The notes under the pieces are model-generated. The model ran no database searches, was not told the origin of the DNA, and was given only the letters and a program-made list of their open reading frames with translations. From Tepidiforma sp. (GTDB taxonomy: Bacteria; Chloroflexota; Dehalococcoidia; Tepidiformales; Tepidiformaceae), in the NCBI RefSeq assembly GCF_026003995.1, contig NZ_BPIG01000003.1, positions 186,001 through 250,000 on the forward strand: DNA of 64,000 nt. Reading direction: 5' to 3'. The translations under genes and the position numbers were made by a program. Shown piece after piece: positions 10,558-18,817 of this stretch (positions within the stretch are counted from its first letter, which is position 1; each line of letters starts with the position of its first letter).

Positions 10558-11742
10558 TCAGGGCGTGCGGAGACGGCCGGTCGCGAGGAGGGCGGCCGTC
10601 GCGATGGCGGCGAGGAAGGCGGTGGCGGCGCCGAACCCGAAGGTGGCCGCGGGCCCGAAGGCGTCCCAGAGCAGGCCGGCGAGGAGGCTCGCGGCGAGGA
10701 CGAGACCGCCGGTGACGCCCTGGAAGAGGCCGAGCGCGGTGGTCCGGGCCGCCGCCGGCGCGAGGTCGGCGATGAACGCCTTCGTGATGCCTTCGGTGGC
10801 GGCGATGTAGGCGCCGTACAGCGGGAAGAGCACCCAGATGACCGCCTGCGAGCCGGCGAGCGCGAACCCGAGGTACACGGCGGCGAAGACGAGGTAGCCG
10901 CCGACGATGACGGCGGGCCGCGGCAGCCGGTCGCTCAGGGTGCCCGCGGGGTAGGAGAGCACGGCGTAGACGGCGTTGTAGACGACGTAGGCGAGGACGA
11001 CGGCCGTGGTGGCCATGCCGAGGTCTTTCGCCCGGAGGATGAGGAAGGCATCGGAGGAGTTGCCGACCATGAAGAGGCCGGTAGCGCCGAGGAAGAGCCA
11101 GTAGGCCGCGGGGAGGTCGCGCAGGCCGGGCGCGGGCGGGTCGCCGTCGCGCCGGGCAGGCGGCCGCCGTTCGGGGATGCGCGCGACGACGGCAACGGAG
11201 ACGACGGCCGGGATGATGGCGAGGCCGATCGCCCAGCGCAGGTGCTGTTCGCCGACGAGTGCGAGGAAGGCGAGCGCCGCCAGCGGGCCGAAGACTGCGC
11301 CGAGGGTATCGAACGCGCGGTGGAAGCCGAAGATGCGGCCGCGGTCGGCCGGGGTGGTCACATCGGCGAGGAGGGCATCGCGCGGGGGCGTGCGGATGCC
11401 CTTGCCGAAGCGGTCGACCGCGCGGCCGGCGAGCGCGACGCCCCACGCCGGCGCGGCGAAGAGGATCGCCTTGCCGGCGGCCGCCAGCCCGTAGCCGGCG
11501 ACGACGAACGGCTTGCGCGCGCCCGTCCGGTCGCTCCAGCGGCCGGCGAAGGGGCGCGTGGCGTAGGCGGTCGCCTCGGCGACGCCTTCGACGAGGCCGA
11601 CGACGGAGACGGGGGCGCCGAGCGTGACCGTCAGGAAGATCGGGATGAGCGGGTAGACGAGCTCGCTCGAGAGGTCGGCGAAGAGCGAGGTGAAGCCGAG
11701 GAGCCACGCGGCCCGGGGGATGTTGCGGAACGGCCGGCGCAC
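10558..11742 (-). CDS. MFS transporter
   Basis: A 394-residue major facilitator protein with about 12 membrane segments. Signature features are GRWSDRTGARKPFVVAGYGL (loop 2-3 motif) and DRFGKGIRTPPRDALLAD, which marks an MFS subgroup common in bacteria and often listed as multidrug exporters. It starts with GTG at 11742. Downstream it runs directly into element C. The upstream neighbour on the same strand is a small gene 62 bp away. Substrate unknown. Confidence 0.86.
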   Translation of the reverse strand: MRRPFRNIPRAAWLLGFTSLFADLSSELVYPLIPIFLTVTLGAPVSVVGLVEGVAEATAYATRPFAGRWSDRTGARKPFVVAGYGLAAAGKAILFAAPAWGVALAGRAVDRFGKGIRTPPRDALLADVTTPADRGRIFGFHRAFDTLGAVFGPLAALAFLALVGEQHLRWAIGLAIIPAVVSVAVVARIPERRPPARRDGDPPAPGLRDLPAAYWLFLGATGLFMVGNSSDAFLILRAKDLGMATTAVVLAYVVYNAVYAVLSYPAGTLSDRLPRPAVIVGGYLVFAAVYLGFALAGSQAVIWVLFPLYGAYIAATEGITKAFIADLAPAAARTTALGLFQGVTGGLVLAASLLAGLLWDAFGPAATFGFGAATAFLAAIATAALLATGRLRTP

Positions 11743-11804
11743 CGCCGTGATCCTACGCCGGGAAGGTCATCCGACAAGGGGCGCGGGCGTCCCGCGAGCG
11801 GGCG

Positions 11805-12101
11805 TCAGCCGCGGGCGAGGGGCGCGGGGGGCGGGCCGTCACCGTCGACGAGCAGGCTGGTGGTCCGGTGGCCGGCGCCGCCGCGGATGGCGGCTTCGCG
11901 GACGAGCGCGCGGCAGGGGGAGCGGCCGATGGTGAGTTCGATGCGGTCGCCGGGCGCGATCGAGGCGGCGCCGTCGATGACGACTTCGCCGGACCAGCCG
12001 GCGGGGCCGCCGTTGCGGAAGAGCGCCGCGCGGACGCGGGTTTCGAGGGCGTCGCCGAAGGTGAGCCGGGCTTCGCCCTGCCAGTCGATGGAATGCGCCA
12101 T
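11805..12101 (-). CDS. Small protein of unknown function (98 aa)
   Basis: I do not recognise a family. The frame from the ATG at 12101 encodes 98 residues, soluble and rich in charged strand-like segments (ARLTFGDALETRVRAALF, GEVVIDGAASIAPGDRIEL), suggesting a small beta-rich domain. A TAAGCT box lies 7 nt upstream and a perfect 16-bp palindrome overlaps that box, which supports a real, regulated start. It precedes an MFS gene on the same strand and is divergent from the CopD-like gene. Confidence 0.55.
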   Translation of the reverse strand: MAHSIDWQGEARLTFGDALETRVRAALFRNGGPAGWSGEVVIDGAASIAPGDRIELTIGRSPCRALVREAAIRGGAGHRTTSLLVDGDGPPPAPLARG

Positions 12102-12110
12102 GGCGGTGAG

Positions 12111-12126
12111 CTTAGCACGTGCTAAG
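12111..12126. promoter_or_regulatory. Operator-like palindrome CTTAGCACGTGCTAAG
   Basis: A perfect 16-bp palindrome, 9 bp from the ATG at 12101 and overlapping its candidate -10 box (TAAGCT on the minus strand). The TTAGC-N4-GCTAA shape resembles MarR-family operators (known for the family; assignment here is inference). It lies between divergent genes, so it could control both. Confidence 0.6.
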
Positions 12127-12176
12127 TCAACATGAGGTAATGTTCGACACATCGTCGAGCGTTGTATTCGCAACGT

Positions 12177-12190
12177 TGAACGGCCGTTCA
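12177..12190. promoter_or_regulatory. Second palindrome TGAACGGCCGTTCA
   Basis: A perfect 14-bp palindrome in the same divergent intergenic region, 63 bp before the GTG of the CopD-like gene. It could be an operator for that gene or a weak hairpin. Confidence 0.4.
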
Positions 12191-12253
12191 GCAGCTTTCC
12201 CGGTAGCGCGGGCTGGGCTGTAATCGAAGGAGTTCGACCGGGGGAGCGCCGCC

Positions 12254-12793
12254 GTGGATTCGACGCTGCACATCTTCTTCATCTGGCTCCACCTGCTGGG
12301 CATCGCGCTCTGGGTGGGGCCGCAGGTGTTCCTCGCCGTCGCGTGGGCGCCGGCCTCGCGGCAGATTGCCGACCTGCCGACGCGGGTGGCGGCGATGAAG
12401 ACGATCACGCGGCGGTTCGGCTACCTCGGCGGGTTCGGGCTCGCGCTCATCCTCATCGCCGGCACGTACCTGATCATCACGTGGCGCGACTACTACGCGA
12501 TCCCCGCGGATACGGAGTTCACGAGCCTCCGCTTCGGGGTCTGGTTCATCATCAAGATGAACGTGCTGATCGTGATGCTCGCGGTGGTCGCGCTGCACAT
12601 GTTCTGGGCGGGGCCGAAGCAGCTCCGGCTGTACGAGGCGAAGGCGCGCGGCGAGGCGATCGACGAAGCGGCGCTGCGGCGGGCGAGGGCGGTCTCGATG
12701 ACGCTCAGCCTGCTCGGCCTGATGCTCACGCTGGCGATCATGGTGATGGGCGTGATGATCGGGACGGGCACCTGGAGTTTCCAGGAGGCGTAG
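12254..12793 (+). CDS. CopD-like four-helix membrane protein
   Basis: A 179-residue protein with about four membrane helices (near 5-28, 55-77, 95-118 and 150-172). It opens with HIFFIWLHLLGIALWVGPQVF, the pattern of CopD/DUF4149-type proteins where conserved His residues may bind copper or heme. A further His lies in VVALHMFWAG. The GTG at 12254 follows a GGGGGAG sequence. It converges with an MFS gene 7 bp downstream. A copper role is a family-based guess only. Confidence 0.65.
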   Translation: MDSTLHIFFIWLHLLGIALWVGPQVFLAVAWAPASRQIADLPTRVAAMKTITRRFGYLGGFGLALILIAGTYLIITWRDYYAIPADTEFTSLRFGVWFIIKMNVLIVMLAVVALHMFWAGPKQLRLYEAKARGEAIDEAALRRARAVSMTLSLLGLMLTLAIMVMGVMIGTGTWSFQEA

Positions 12794-12800
12794 CTGCCGC

Positions 12801-14180
12801 TCAGCCGGCGGCTTCGGCACCCGCGCGGCGCTTCGGGGGCGCGGGCGCTTCTTCGATGGCGGCGAAGGCGCGGCGCCCGGCGCGGAGGTAGTAGGCCGCG
12901 CCGAGGAGCGTGCCGAACCCGCACAGCCCGGCCATGATGGCGAGGCCCCAGCCGACGCCGAGGTGCTCGGCGAGGAAGCCGGTGATGTAGCCGCCGACCG
13001 GCGTGGAGCCGGCGAAGAGCAGGAAGAAGATGCTCATCACCCGGCCGCGCAGCTCATCGGGCACGGCCACCTGCAGCGACGTGTTGATCGTCGTCGAAAA
13101 CGCCACTCCGACGATGCCGAGGAGGAAGAGCAGCCCGGCGGTGACGGCGTAGACGGGCGAGAAGGCGATCGCGGCGAGGAGCGCCGAGAAGACGGCCGAG
13201 GCGAGCAGCAGCCACGAAGGCCGCAGCCGGCCGGTGGCGGCCATGACGAGCGCGGCGACGAGGCTCCCCGCGCCCATCGCCGACGTCAGCATGCCGAACT
13301 TCTCCGGGCCGACCTTGAGGACGAATTCGGCGACGAGCGGGACGATGACGGTGAAGTTGTAGCCGAAGGTCCCGATGATGCCGAGGAGGATGAAGAAGAA
13401 GGCGACGGTAGGCGTGCGCGCGGAGTAGACGATGCCCTCGCGGACCTGGTGGAGGACGTTGCCGCGGGCTGCCGCGCGGGGCACGGCGCGGAATTCGGCC
13501 GGGCGCATGAGCGCATAGGCGACGAGGACGGCGATGAAGCTGGCGGCATTCGCGGCGAACGCCCAGCTGAGCCCGATGACGCCGATCGTGACGCCGGCCA
13601 CCGCCGGCCCGGCGATGCGGGCGAGGTTGAAGATGCTCGAATTGAGGGCGACGGCGTTCACGAGCCGCTCCCGCCCGACGAGTTCGACCACGAACGACTG
13701 GCGGACGGGGCCATCGAAGGCGTTGACGGTGCCGAGCCAGAGCGCGAGCGCGTAGACGTGCCAGAGCTGGACGCGGCCGGTGGCGACGAGGAGGGCGAGC
13801 ACGGCCGCCTGGAGCATGGCGAGCGTCTGGGTAACGACGAGGGCGCGCCGCTTCGGCAGCCGGTCGGCGACGGCGCCGCCGAAGAGGGTGAAGACCGTGA
13901 TGGGGAGGAACTGGAGGGTGGTGACGGTGCCGAGGGCGAGCGGCGAGCCGGTGAGCTTGAGGACGAGCCATGCCTGGGCGGTCGTCTGCATCCAGGTGCC
14001 GACCAGGGAGACGAGCTGGCCGGCGAAGTAGAGGCGGTAGTTGTAGACGGCGAGGCTGGCGAACTGGCGGGCGAGGATGGCGCGGAGGCTGCGCGCCGCG
14101 GCGGCTTCCGCGAGGTCGGCAGGCAGGCTGCCGGGCTGGCCGGGTTCGGCGGGTTCGCCGAGGGAGGGAGTCGCTGCCAT
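12801..14180 (-). CDS. MFS transporter, enterobactin-exporter-like (MFS_3)
   Basis: A 459-residue major facilitator with the MFS_3 features: NYRLYFAGQLVSLVGTWMQ in helix 1, GGAVADRLPKRR after helix 2, and NAFDGPVRQSFVVELVGRER in the next loop. Members export siderophores or drugs. The soluble N-terminal 40 residues and C-terminal 25 residues are charged. TACGCT lies 6 nt before the ATG, so the message is probably leaderless, and an inverted repeat sits just upstream of that box. Confidence 0.86.
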   Translation of the reverse strand: MAATPSLGEPAEPGQPGSLPADLAEAAAARSLRAILARQFASLAVYNYRLYFAGQLVSLVGTWMQTTAQAWLVLKLTGSPLALGTVTTLQFLPITVFTLFGGAVADRLPKRRALVVTQTLAMLQAAVLALLVATGRVQLWHVYALALWLGTVNAFDGPVRQSFVVELVGRERLVNAVALNSSIFNLARIAGPAVAGVTIGVIGLSWAFAANAASFIAVLVAYALMRPAEFRAVPRAAARGNVLHQVREGIVYSARTPTVAFFFILLGIIGTFGYNFTVIVPLVAEFVLKVGPEKFGMLTSAMGAGSLVAALVMAATGRLRPSWLLLASAVFSALLAAIAFSPVYAVTAGLLFLLGIVGVAFSTTINTSLQVAVPDELRGRVMSIFFLLFAGSTPVGGYITGFLAEHLGVGWGLAIMAGLCGFGTLLGAAYYLRAGRRAFAAIEEAPAPPKRRAGAEAAG

Positions 14181-14194
14181 ACTGCCAGCGTACC

Positions 14195-14210
14195 CTCACG
14201 TGAACGTGAG
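14195..14210. promoter_or_regulatory. Operator-like inverted repeat CTCACGT-GA-ACGTGAG
   Basis: Two 7-bp arms with a 2-bp spacer, immediately upstream of the candidate -10 box (14187-14192) of the MFS gene. Size and placement fit a TetR-type repressor site for an exporter. No regulator gene is adjacent. Confidence 0.55.
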
Positions 14211-14223
14211 TGTTAGATGCCAC

Positions 14224-14254
14224 GGATGGCCCGTCTTTACCGGACGGGCCATCC
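14224..14254 (-). terminator. Hairpin after the Calx-beta surface-protein gene
   Basis: A 12-bp perfect stem (GGATGGCCCGTC with GACGGGCCATCC) and a 7-nt loop start 17 bp beyond the stop of the 14272-17898 gene. There is no T-run, so it may act as a Rho-assisted terminator or simply protect the message end. Confidence 0.55.
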
Positions 14255-14271
14255 GCGGCGGGTGAGCGGGG

Positions 14272-17200
14272 CTACGGGCTGACGAGCCAGCTGACCGGGC
14301 TGGGCCCGGGGCGGATAGCGATGAAGTAGCTCCGGCCCGTGCGCAGCGTCGAGAAATCGTTCGCGCCCGGGACGTTTTCGCTTCCGGGGAAGTAGCCGAG
14401 CCACCGCTGGCCGACCGGGTCGAACGTCCAGATGGCGCTGATGCGGGCGCGGATGGTGGGGTTCGCAGCCAGGAGCGCGGCGATGGAGGCGTTATCGGGG
14501 CCGGCCCAGGCGATGAGCGTGTAGGTGGCGTAGAGCGTGTAGGTGACCGGGCCGGGCGTGATGGTCGCCGGGTCGGGCGAGCCGCCGGTGCCGGGTGTGC
14601 CCGTGCCGCTGCCCGGGTTCGAACCGCCGGGCGTGCTGCCCGTGCCGCCGGTGCCGCCGGTCCCACCCGTGCCGCCGGTGCCACCGGTGCCGCCGCTGCC
14701 GGGGTTCGAACCGCCCTGCGTCGGCGGCGCGAGGCAGGTGAAGTCGTCGGCAGCGGTGTTCGGGCTCGTGCCGTTGGGCGTGGTGACGCGGATATCGACC
14801 TGGCCGGGCGCGCGGGCGGCGGGCCGGATGACGAGGGTGTTCTGGTTGACGTAGGTGACCGTCGCGGCGGCCCCGCCGAAGGTCGCAGTGGCGCCGCTCG
14901 TGAAGGCGCTGCCGAGCACGGCAACCTGGAGCGTGCCGTCGCAGACGCCGGAGCTGGGCACCACGCCGGAGACAGCGGGCGCGGCCGTGATGGGGGCCGG
15001 GGTGCTCGTGGCCGGCGGCGGCGTGCTGCTGGACCCGCCCGCGCAGGTGAGGTCGTCGGCAGCGACGTCGGCGGAGGTGCCTTCGACGGTGGTGACCGTC
15101 ACGCGGTAGGAGCCGGCCGGGAGCGCCGGCGCGAGGACGAGCAGCGCGCTTTCGCCGAAGCTGAGGACCAGGTGCTGGTAGTCGACCAGCTGGCCGCCGA
15201 TGCGAACCTGGAGGCTGGCCGCGCCGGCGGAACCCCAGGTGAAGAAGCGGGTGCCGCGGACCACGACCCAGTGCTGGCCGTTGCAGGTGGTGGTGGCGGG
15301 CACGAGCTGCGTGACAGCCGGGCCGGGGCCGTAGTAGAGGAAGTCGTCGGCGGTGCCCTCCCAGGGCGAGCTCCGGGTATCCCACTGGCCGACGGGGACA
15401 TGGACGACGACGCTGGCCGGGCCGTAAGCGGCCGCGGGGCCGCCCGGGCGCGGCGGGGTGGTGCAGGTGATGGTGGTATCGGAGACGACGGTCATGCTGG
15501 CGCAGGGTTCCATGCCGACGTAGACCGTGCTGGCGCCGGTGAAGTTATAGCCGGAGATGGTGATGGGGGTCCCGCCGGCGATGGGCCCGCTGGCGGGCGA
15601 GACCCCGGTAACGATGGGGCCGTCGTTGTCGTAGACCCAAAACTCAACGGCACCGCCCCAGACGGTGGCGCCGCCCGTGGGGTTCACGAGTTCCAGTCGT
15701 ACGGTCTCGTTTTGCTCGATCAGCGTGTCGTCGATCACCGCGAAGTTGCACGGCTTCGGCGCGGTGTCGCCGTCGTCCCAGGTAAGGGTCTGCTGGATGA
15801 AGGTGAAATCGACCCCCGGCGTCGCCGTGAAGCTCGCGCTGGCGAGGCGGCAGACCACCGACACCTGACCCGAGGACCCTCCGGTCCGCCGCACCATTAA
15901 GGAACCCGGCGGGTCACCCTCCCGGTTCCCGGTCACGGTGTCGAACGAAAGGTGGCCAGGCCCGTCGTCCGAGGCGATGAGCACGACGACGGTCGCGGGC
16001 TCGCCCAGGACCGCGCCGCCGGTCGGGTTCGCGAGCTGAAGGCGAACCGCCTCCGCCTGCTCGATCGCGCTGTCGTCGATGATGGCGACCTCGCACTCCT
16101 GCGGGGCAGTTTCGCCGTCTGCCCAGTTCAGCGGCTGGGAGACGAAGGTGTAGTCGCTGCCGAGGGTGGCCGAGCCGGGGACGGCGGCGAGCTGGCAGGT
16201 GACCGATACCCCGCCGGCGGAGCCGTTGACGCGCTCGACCCGGAGCCGGACGGTGCCCGCCGATTCGGGAACCTCCTTCGCGTACTCGCGCGGCCCGGAT
16301 GGCGGCCAGTACCAGTTGAGCCCGCTCACTTCGAACCGAAGGGTGCCCGGCCCATCGTCGTCGAGGATCGTGACGACGGCGCTGCCAGGCGGGGCGATGG
16401 TCGCGCCGGCCGGGTCGACGAGGTCGATGACGATCGTCTCGTTCGGCTCGGCGAGGGTGTCGTTGACCAGCGTGCCGCTGCACGTCTTCGAACCGGCCTC
16501 GCCGGCGTTCCAGGTCAGCCGCTGCTCGGGGAACGCGAAGTCCGCCGGCGCGGCGGCGGTCCCGGCCCCCGCGCCGGTGCGGAGACGGCAGGTCACCGCG
16601 GCCTCGCCGGCGGCGCCTCCGTCGCGCAACACACTGACCTGGAACGTGCCGGCACTCTCGAGCACCTGGACGTTGCCAGTCCGGAACTGGCCCGGGAAAT
16701 CGTCGCTCTGGATGCGGATGACGATCGTCGGCGGGCTGCCGAGGAGCGCCCCGGTGGCGTCGGCGAGTTCGAGGATGATCGTTTCGTCCTCTTCGACCTC
16801 GGCGTCGTCATGGATAGTGATGCGGCAGGGCCTCTGGAGGTCGTCGCCGTCGCCCCACGAGAGCGTCTGGGTCGTGAAGGTGAAATCGGTCCCGGCTGTG
16901 GCGGTGAACGGCGCGGTCGCGGAAAGCCGGCAGGTCACGGAGGCCGGCCCGTTGGCGCCCCCGGTCCGGGCCACGGGGATGGTGATTTCGCCGGTGTTGT
17001 ATTCGTAAGCCGTCAGCGACGCCTCGGTGAACCGGACGGTGCCGGGATTATCGTCATCAAGAATGCCGAGCGTCATCACCGCCCAGCCATAGCCCAAGCC
17101 GGGCGGGAGGCTGGCGGTCGAGAAGGCGATGGGAACCAGTTCCGTGGTTTCGGATTCCAAGTCGTCGAGCAGATGAACGGGGCACCACGTTACCCACTCC

Positions 17201-17898
17201 CCGGCGCCGAACGTGGCCGTGTACTTGCGGTCGACGGTCCAGCCGGGCAGGCCGTAGTCGGTCCCGAGCGTCGCCCTCTGGGTCGCATCCGGGTGGTCGT
17301 AGGAAATGCATTCGACAGCAAGACTGTTGCTCGTGTCGCCGCTCCGAAGCAGCGGGACCTGAATGAGGCCGGTGCCCTCCCGCACCGGGAGATGCCCCAA
17401 GTTTGGGAAGGTCACCCGCGCGGGGCCGTCGTCGTCCACGGTGGTAATCGTGTGTCCCGAAGGCCAGGCCTTGAGCGCGGTGGACCCGTAGGGGATGGAA
17501 AGGTCGAGGATGGCGAGTTGGATGCCGTCGTCGCTGGTGTTGTCCGGGAGCGACAGGCAGGACGGCCCGGGCCAGTTGATGGTCCGCTCGGTGACGCCGG
17601 GCGCGAACACGAGCGTCACCCTATCGAACGCATAGAACTCCGACGCTGAGGAGGTGCCCATGTATGGGCTGTACACGTCGACGGTCTGATGAGTTGACGT
17701 ATCCCCTTCGCGGATGACCTTGATGCAGACCTGCGCGCCCGGGCCCTCGCGGACCCAGGAGAGCGCCTGTTCGAAACGGAAGCGCGTCACCGGCGGGGTA
17801 TCGGCGCCGGCGCGCCGTTCGCTGCCGGCGATCGGCAGCAGCAAGACGGTGAGGGCGACGAGCGCAACCGCCGCCCGGCGCATGAGCATCCTGTGCAC
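14272..17898 (-). CDS. Secreted Calx-beta and IPT/TIG multidomain surface protein
   Basis: A 1208-residue exported protein. A signal peptide at the N-terminus (MLMRRAAVALVALTVLLLP) is followed by about six Calx-beta-like units in roughly 35-730. These carry the recurrent GTDFTF, DDGDTAP and IEQNETVRLELVNPTG motifs and end in DDDGPG calcium-loop remnants. Three IPT/TIG immunoglobulin-like repeats follow (about 735-1045), then a Gly-Gly-Thr linker encoded by 9-bp repeats, and a 100-residue C-terminal domain with a WAG...FDPVGQRWLGYFPG region. Such proteins act in adhesion or cell-surface binding. The GTG at 17898 is chosen because AAGGAGG lies about 6 nt upstream. No sortase motif is seen. Confidence 0.85.
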   Translation of the reverse strand: MHRMLMRRAAVALVALTVLLLPIAGSERRAGADTPPVTRFRFEQALSWVREGPGAQVCIKVIREGDTSTHQTVDVYSPYMGTSSASEFYAFDRVTLVFAPGVTERTINWPGPSCLSLPDNTSDDGIQLAILDLSIPYGSTALKAWPSGHTITTVDDDGPARVTFPNLGHLPVREGTGLIQVPLLRSGDTSNSLAVECISYDHPDATQRATLGTDYGLPGWTVDRKYTATFGAGEWVTWCPVHLLDDLESETTELVPIAFSTASLPPGLGYGWAVMTLGILDDDNPGTVRFTEASLTAYEYNTGEITIPVARTGGANGPASVTCRLSATAPFTATAGTDFTFTTQTLSWGDGDDLQRPCRITIHDDAEVEEDETIILELADATGALLGSPPTIVIRIQSDDFPGQFRTGNVQVLESAGTFQVSVLRDGGAAGEAAVTCRLRTGAGAGTAAAPADFAFPEQRLTWNAGEAGSKTCSGTLVNDTLAEPNETIVIDLVDPAGATIAPPGSAVVTILDDDGPGTLRFEVSGLNWYWPPSGPREYAKEVPESAGTVRLRVERVNGSAGGVSVTCQLAAVPGSATLGSDYTFVSQPLNWADGETAPQECEVAIIDDSAIEQAEAVRLQLANPTGGAVLGEPATVVVLIASDDGPGHLSFDTVTGNREGDPPGSLMVRRTGGSSGQVSVVCRLASASFTATPGVDFTFIQQTLTWDDGDTAPKPCNFAVIDDTLIEQNETVRLELVNPTGGATVWGGAVEFWVYDNDGPIVTGVSPASGPIAGGTPITISGYNFTGASTVYVGMEPCASMTVVSDTTITCTTPPRPGGPAAAYGPASVVVHVPVGQWDTRSSPWEGTADDFLYYGPGPAVTQLVPATTTCNGQHWVVVRGTRFFTWGSAGAASLQVRIGGQLVDYQHLVLSFGESALLVLAPALPAGSYRVTVTTVEGTSADVAADDLTCAGGSSSTPPPATSTPAPITAAPAVSGVVPSSGVCDGTLQVAVLGSAFTSGATATFGGAAATVTYVNQNTLVIRPAARAPGQVDIRVTTPNGTSPNTAADDFTCLAPPTQGGSNPGSGGTGGTGGTGGTGGTGGTGSTPGGSNPGSGTGTPGTGGSPDPATITPGPVTYTLYATYTLIAWAGPDNASIAALLAANPTIRARISAIWTFDPVGQRWLGYFPGSENVPGANDFSTLRTGRSYFIAIRPGPSPVSWLVSP

Positions 17899-18010
17899 GA
17901 CACCCTCCTTCGTTTCGCGGCCCGGTTGCCGTCGTGTTGCGGGCCGGGGAAGGAATCGTAATGAGGACGGCCGCGTCACGTCAGCAGGTTTTCGGCCCCC
18001 GGCGCAAAGT

Positions 18011-18025
18011 CGACAACATTTGTCG
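18011..18025. promoter_or_regulatory. Inverted repeat CGACAA-CAT-TTGTCG
   Basis: Perfect 6-bp arms with a 3-bp spacer between the divergent surface-protein and methyltransferase genes, about 40 bp before the GATAAT box of the latter. Operator-like, protein unknown. Confidence 0.4.
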
Positions 18026-18064
18026 CGAACGGCCGCCGCCGGGGCGGATAGCGGGGCGCTGCGC

Positions 18065-18070
18065 GATAAT
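18065..18070 (+). promoter_or_regulatory. GATAAT box, leaderless pattern, methyltransferase
   Basis: A near-consensus -10 hexamer with exactly 7 nt to the ATG at 18078 and no recognisable -35. Confidence 0.5.
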
Positions 18071-18077
18071 CCGCGGC

Positions 18078-18719
18078 ATGACCGGCTTCGTCAGCGCCTT
18101 CCCCGGGCACGCCATCCCGGCCGACGACCCGACCCGCCGGCGCGTCATCATCGACCTCGGCTGCGGCACCCGGAAGAAGCCGGGCGCCATCGGGCTCGAT
18201 ATCGCGCGCGTGCCGGGGGTCGACGTCATCGCCGATGTGATGCGGCCGCTGCCGCTGAAGGACGATTCGGTCGATGAGGTGTACGCCTCGCACCTCATCG
18301 AGCACGTGGACGACGTGCTGGCGTTCATGGGGGAGGTGTGGCGGGTGTGCAAGCCGGGCGCGCTGGTGTACTTCCGCTTCCCGCACGGGTCGACGCCGTA
18401 CCTGACGTGGAAGGACCCGACGCACCGGCGGGGCGTCTACCTGGCGATGTTCGAGTATTTCGACCCGACGACGCTGGACGGGCAGCTGTGGGGGTATTAC
18501 CACCCGGCGAAGTTCAAGATCGAACGGCGGCGGCTGTGCTTCAATTTGAACGCGGATACGCGCCAGCCGGGGCGGGGGCGGCGGCTGGTGGGCGCGCTGC
18601 TGGACTGGCTGGCGAACCGGGACGAGCGGTGGCTGTACGTGTGCGAACGGTGGTGGGGGAACTGGGTGGGGATGGAGGAGGCGCACATCTGGCTGCGTGC
18701 GCTGAAGCCGGGGCGGTAG
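18078..18719 (+). CDS. Class I SAM-dependent methyltransferase
   Basis: A 213-residue protein with the Rossmann-type methyltransferase core. Motif I is IDLGCGTRKK near 25-34, followed by GLDI (acidic end of strand 2), a DVIADVMRPLPLKDDSVD segment and ASHLIEHVDDVLAFMGEVWR, as in the Methyltransf_11 family. The C-terminal third, with many Trp, Tyr and Arg residues, probably forms the substrate site. Similar enzymes sit in polysaccharide or lipid modification pathways. The ATG at 18078 follows the GATAAT box by 7 nt. Substrate unknown. Confidence 0.85.
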   Translation: MTGFVSAFPGHAIPADDPTRRRVIIDLGCGTRKKPGAIGLDIARVPGVDVIADVMRPLPLKDDSVDEVYASHLIEHVDDVLAFMGEVWRVCKPGALVYFRFPHGSTPYLTWKDPTHRRGVYLAMFEYFDPTTLDGQLWGYYHPAKFKIERRRLCFNLNADTRQPGRGRRLVGALLDWLANRDERWLYVCERWWGNWVGMEEAHIWLRALKPGR

Positions 18720-18740
18720 GGGGGATTCTGTCGCGTTGTT

Positions 18741-18756
18741 GTCGCGTTCGCGCGAC
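18741..18756. promoter_or_regulatory. Hairpin or operator before the brxD-like operon
   Basis: GTCGCG-TTCG-CGCGAC, 6-bp arms with a 4-nt loop, preceded by a direct copy of TGTCGCGTT. It lies 61 bp before the first gene of the operon, in the promoter area. Function unknown. Confidence 0.35.
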
Positions 18757-18817
18757 GTATTGCGAAGCAGCCAGGGCACGCATAAACTCCCCCGCGACGC
18801 TCATCGGCGGGATTACC

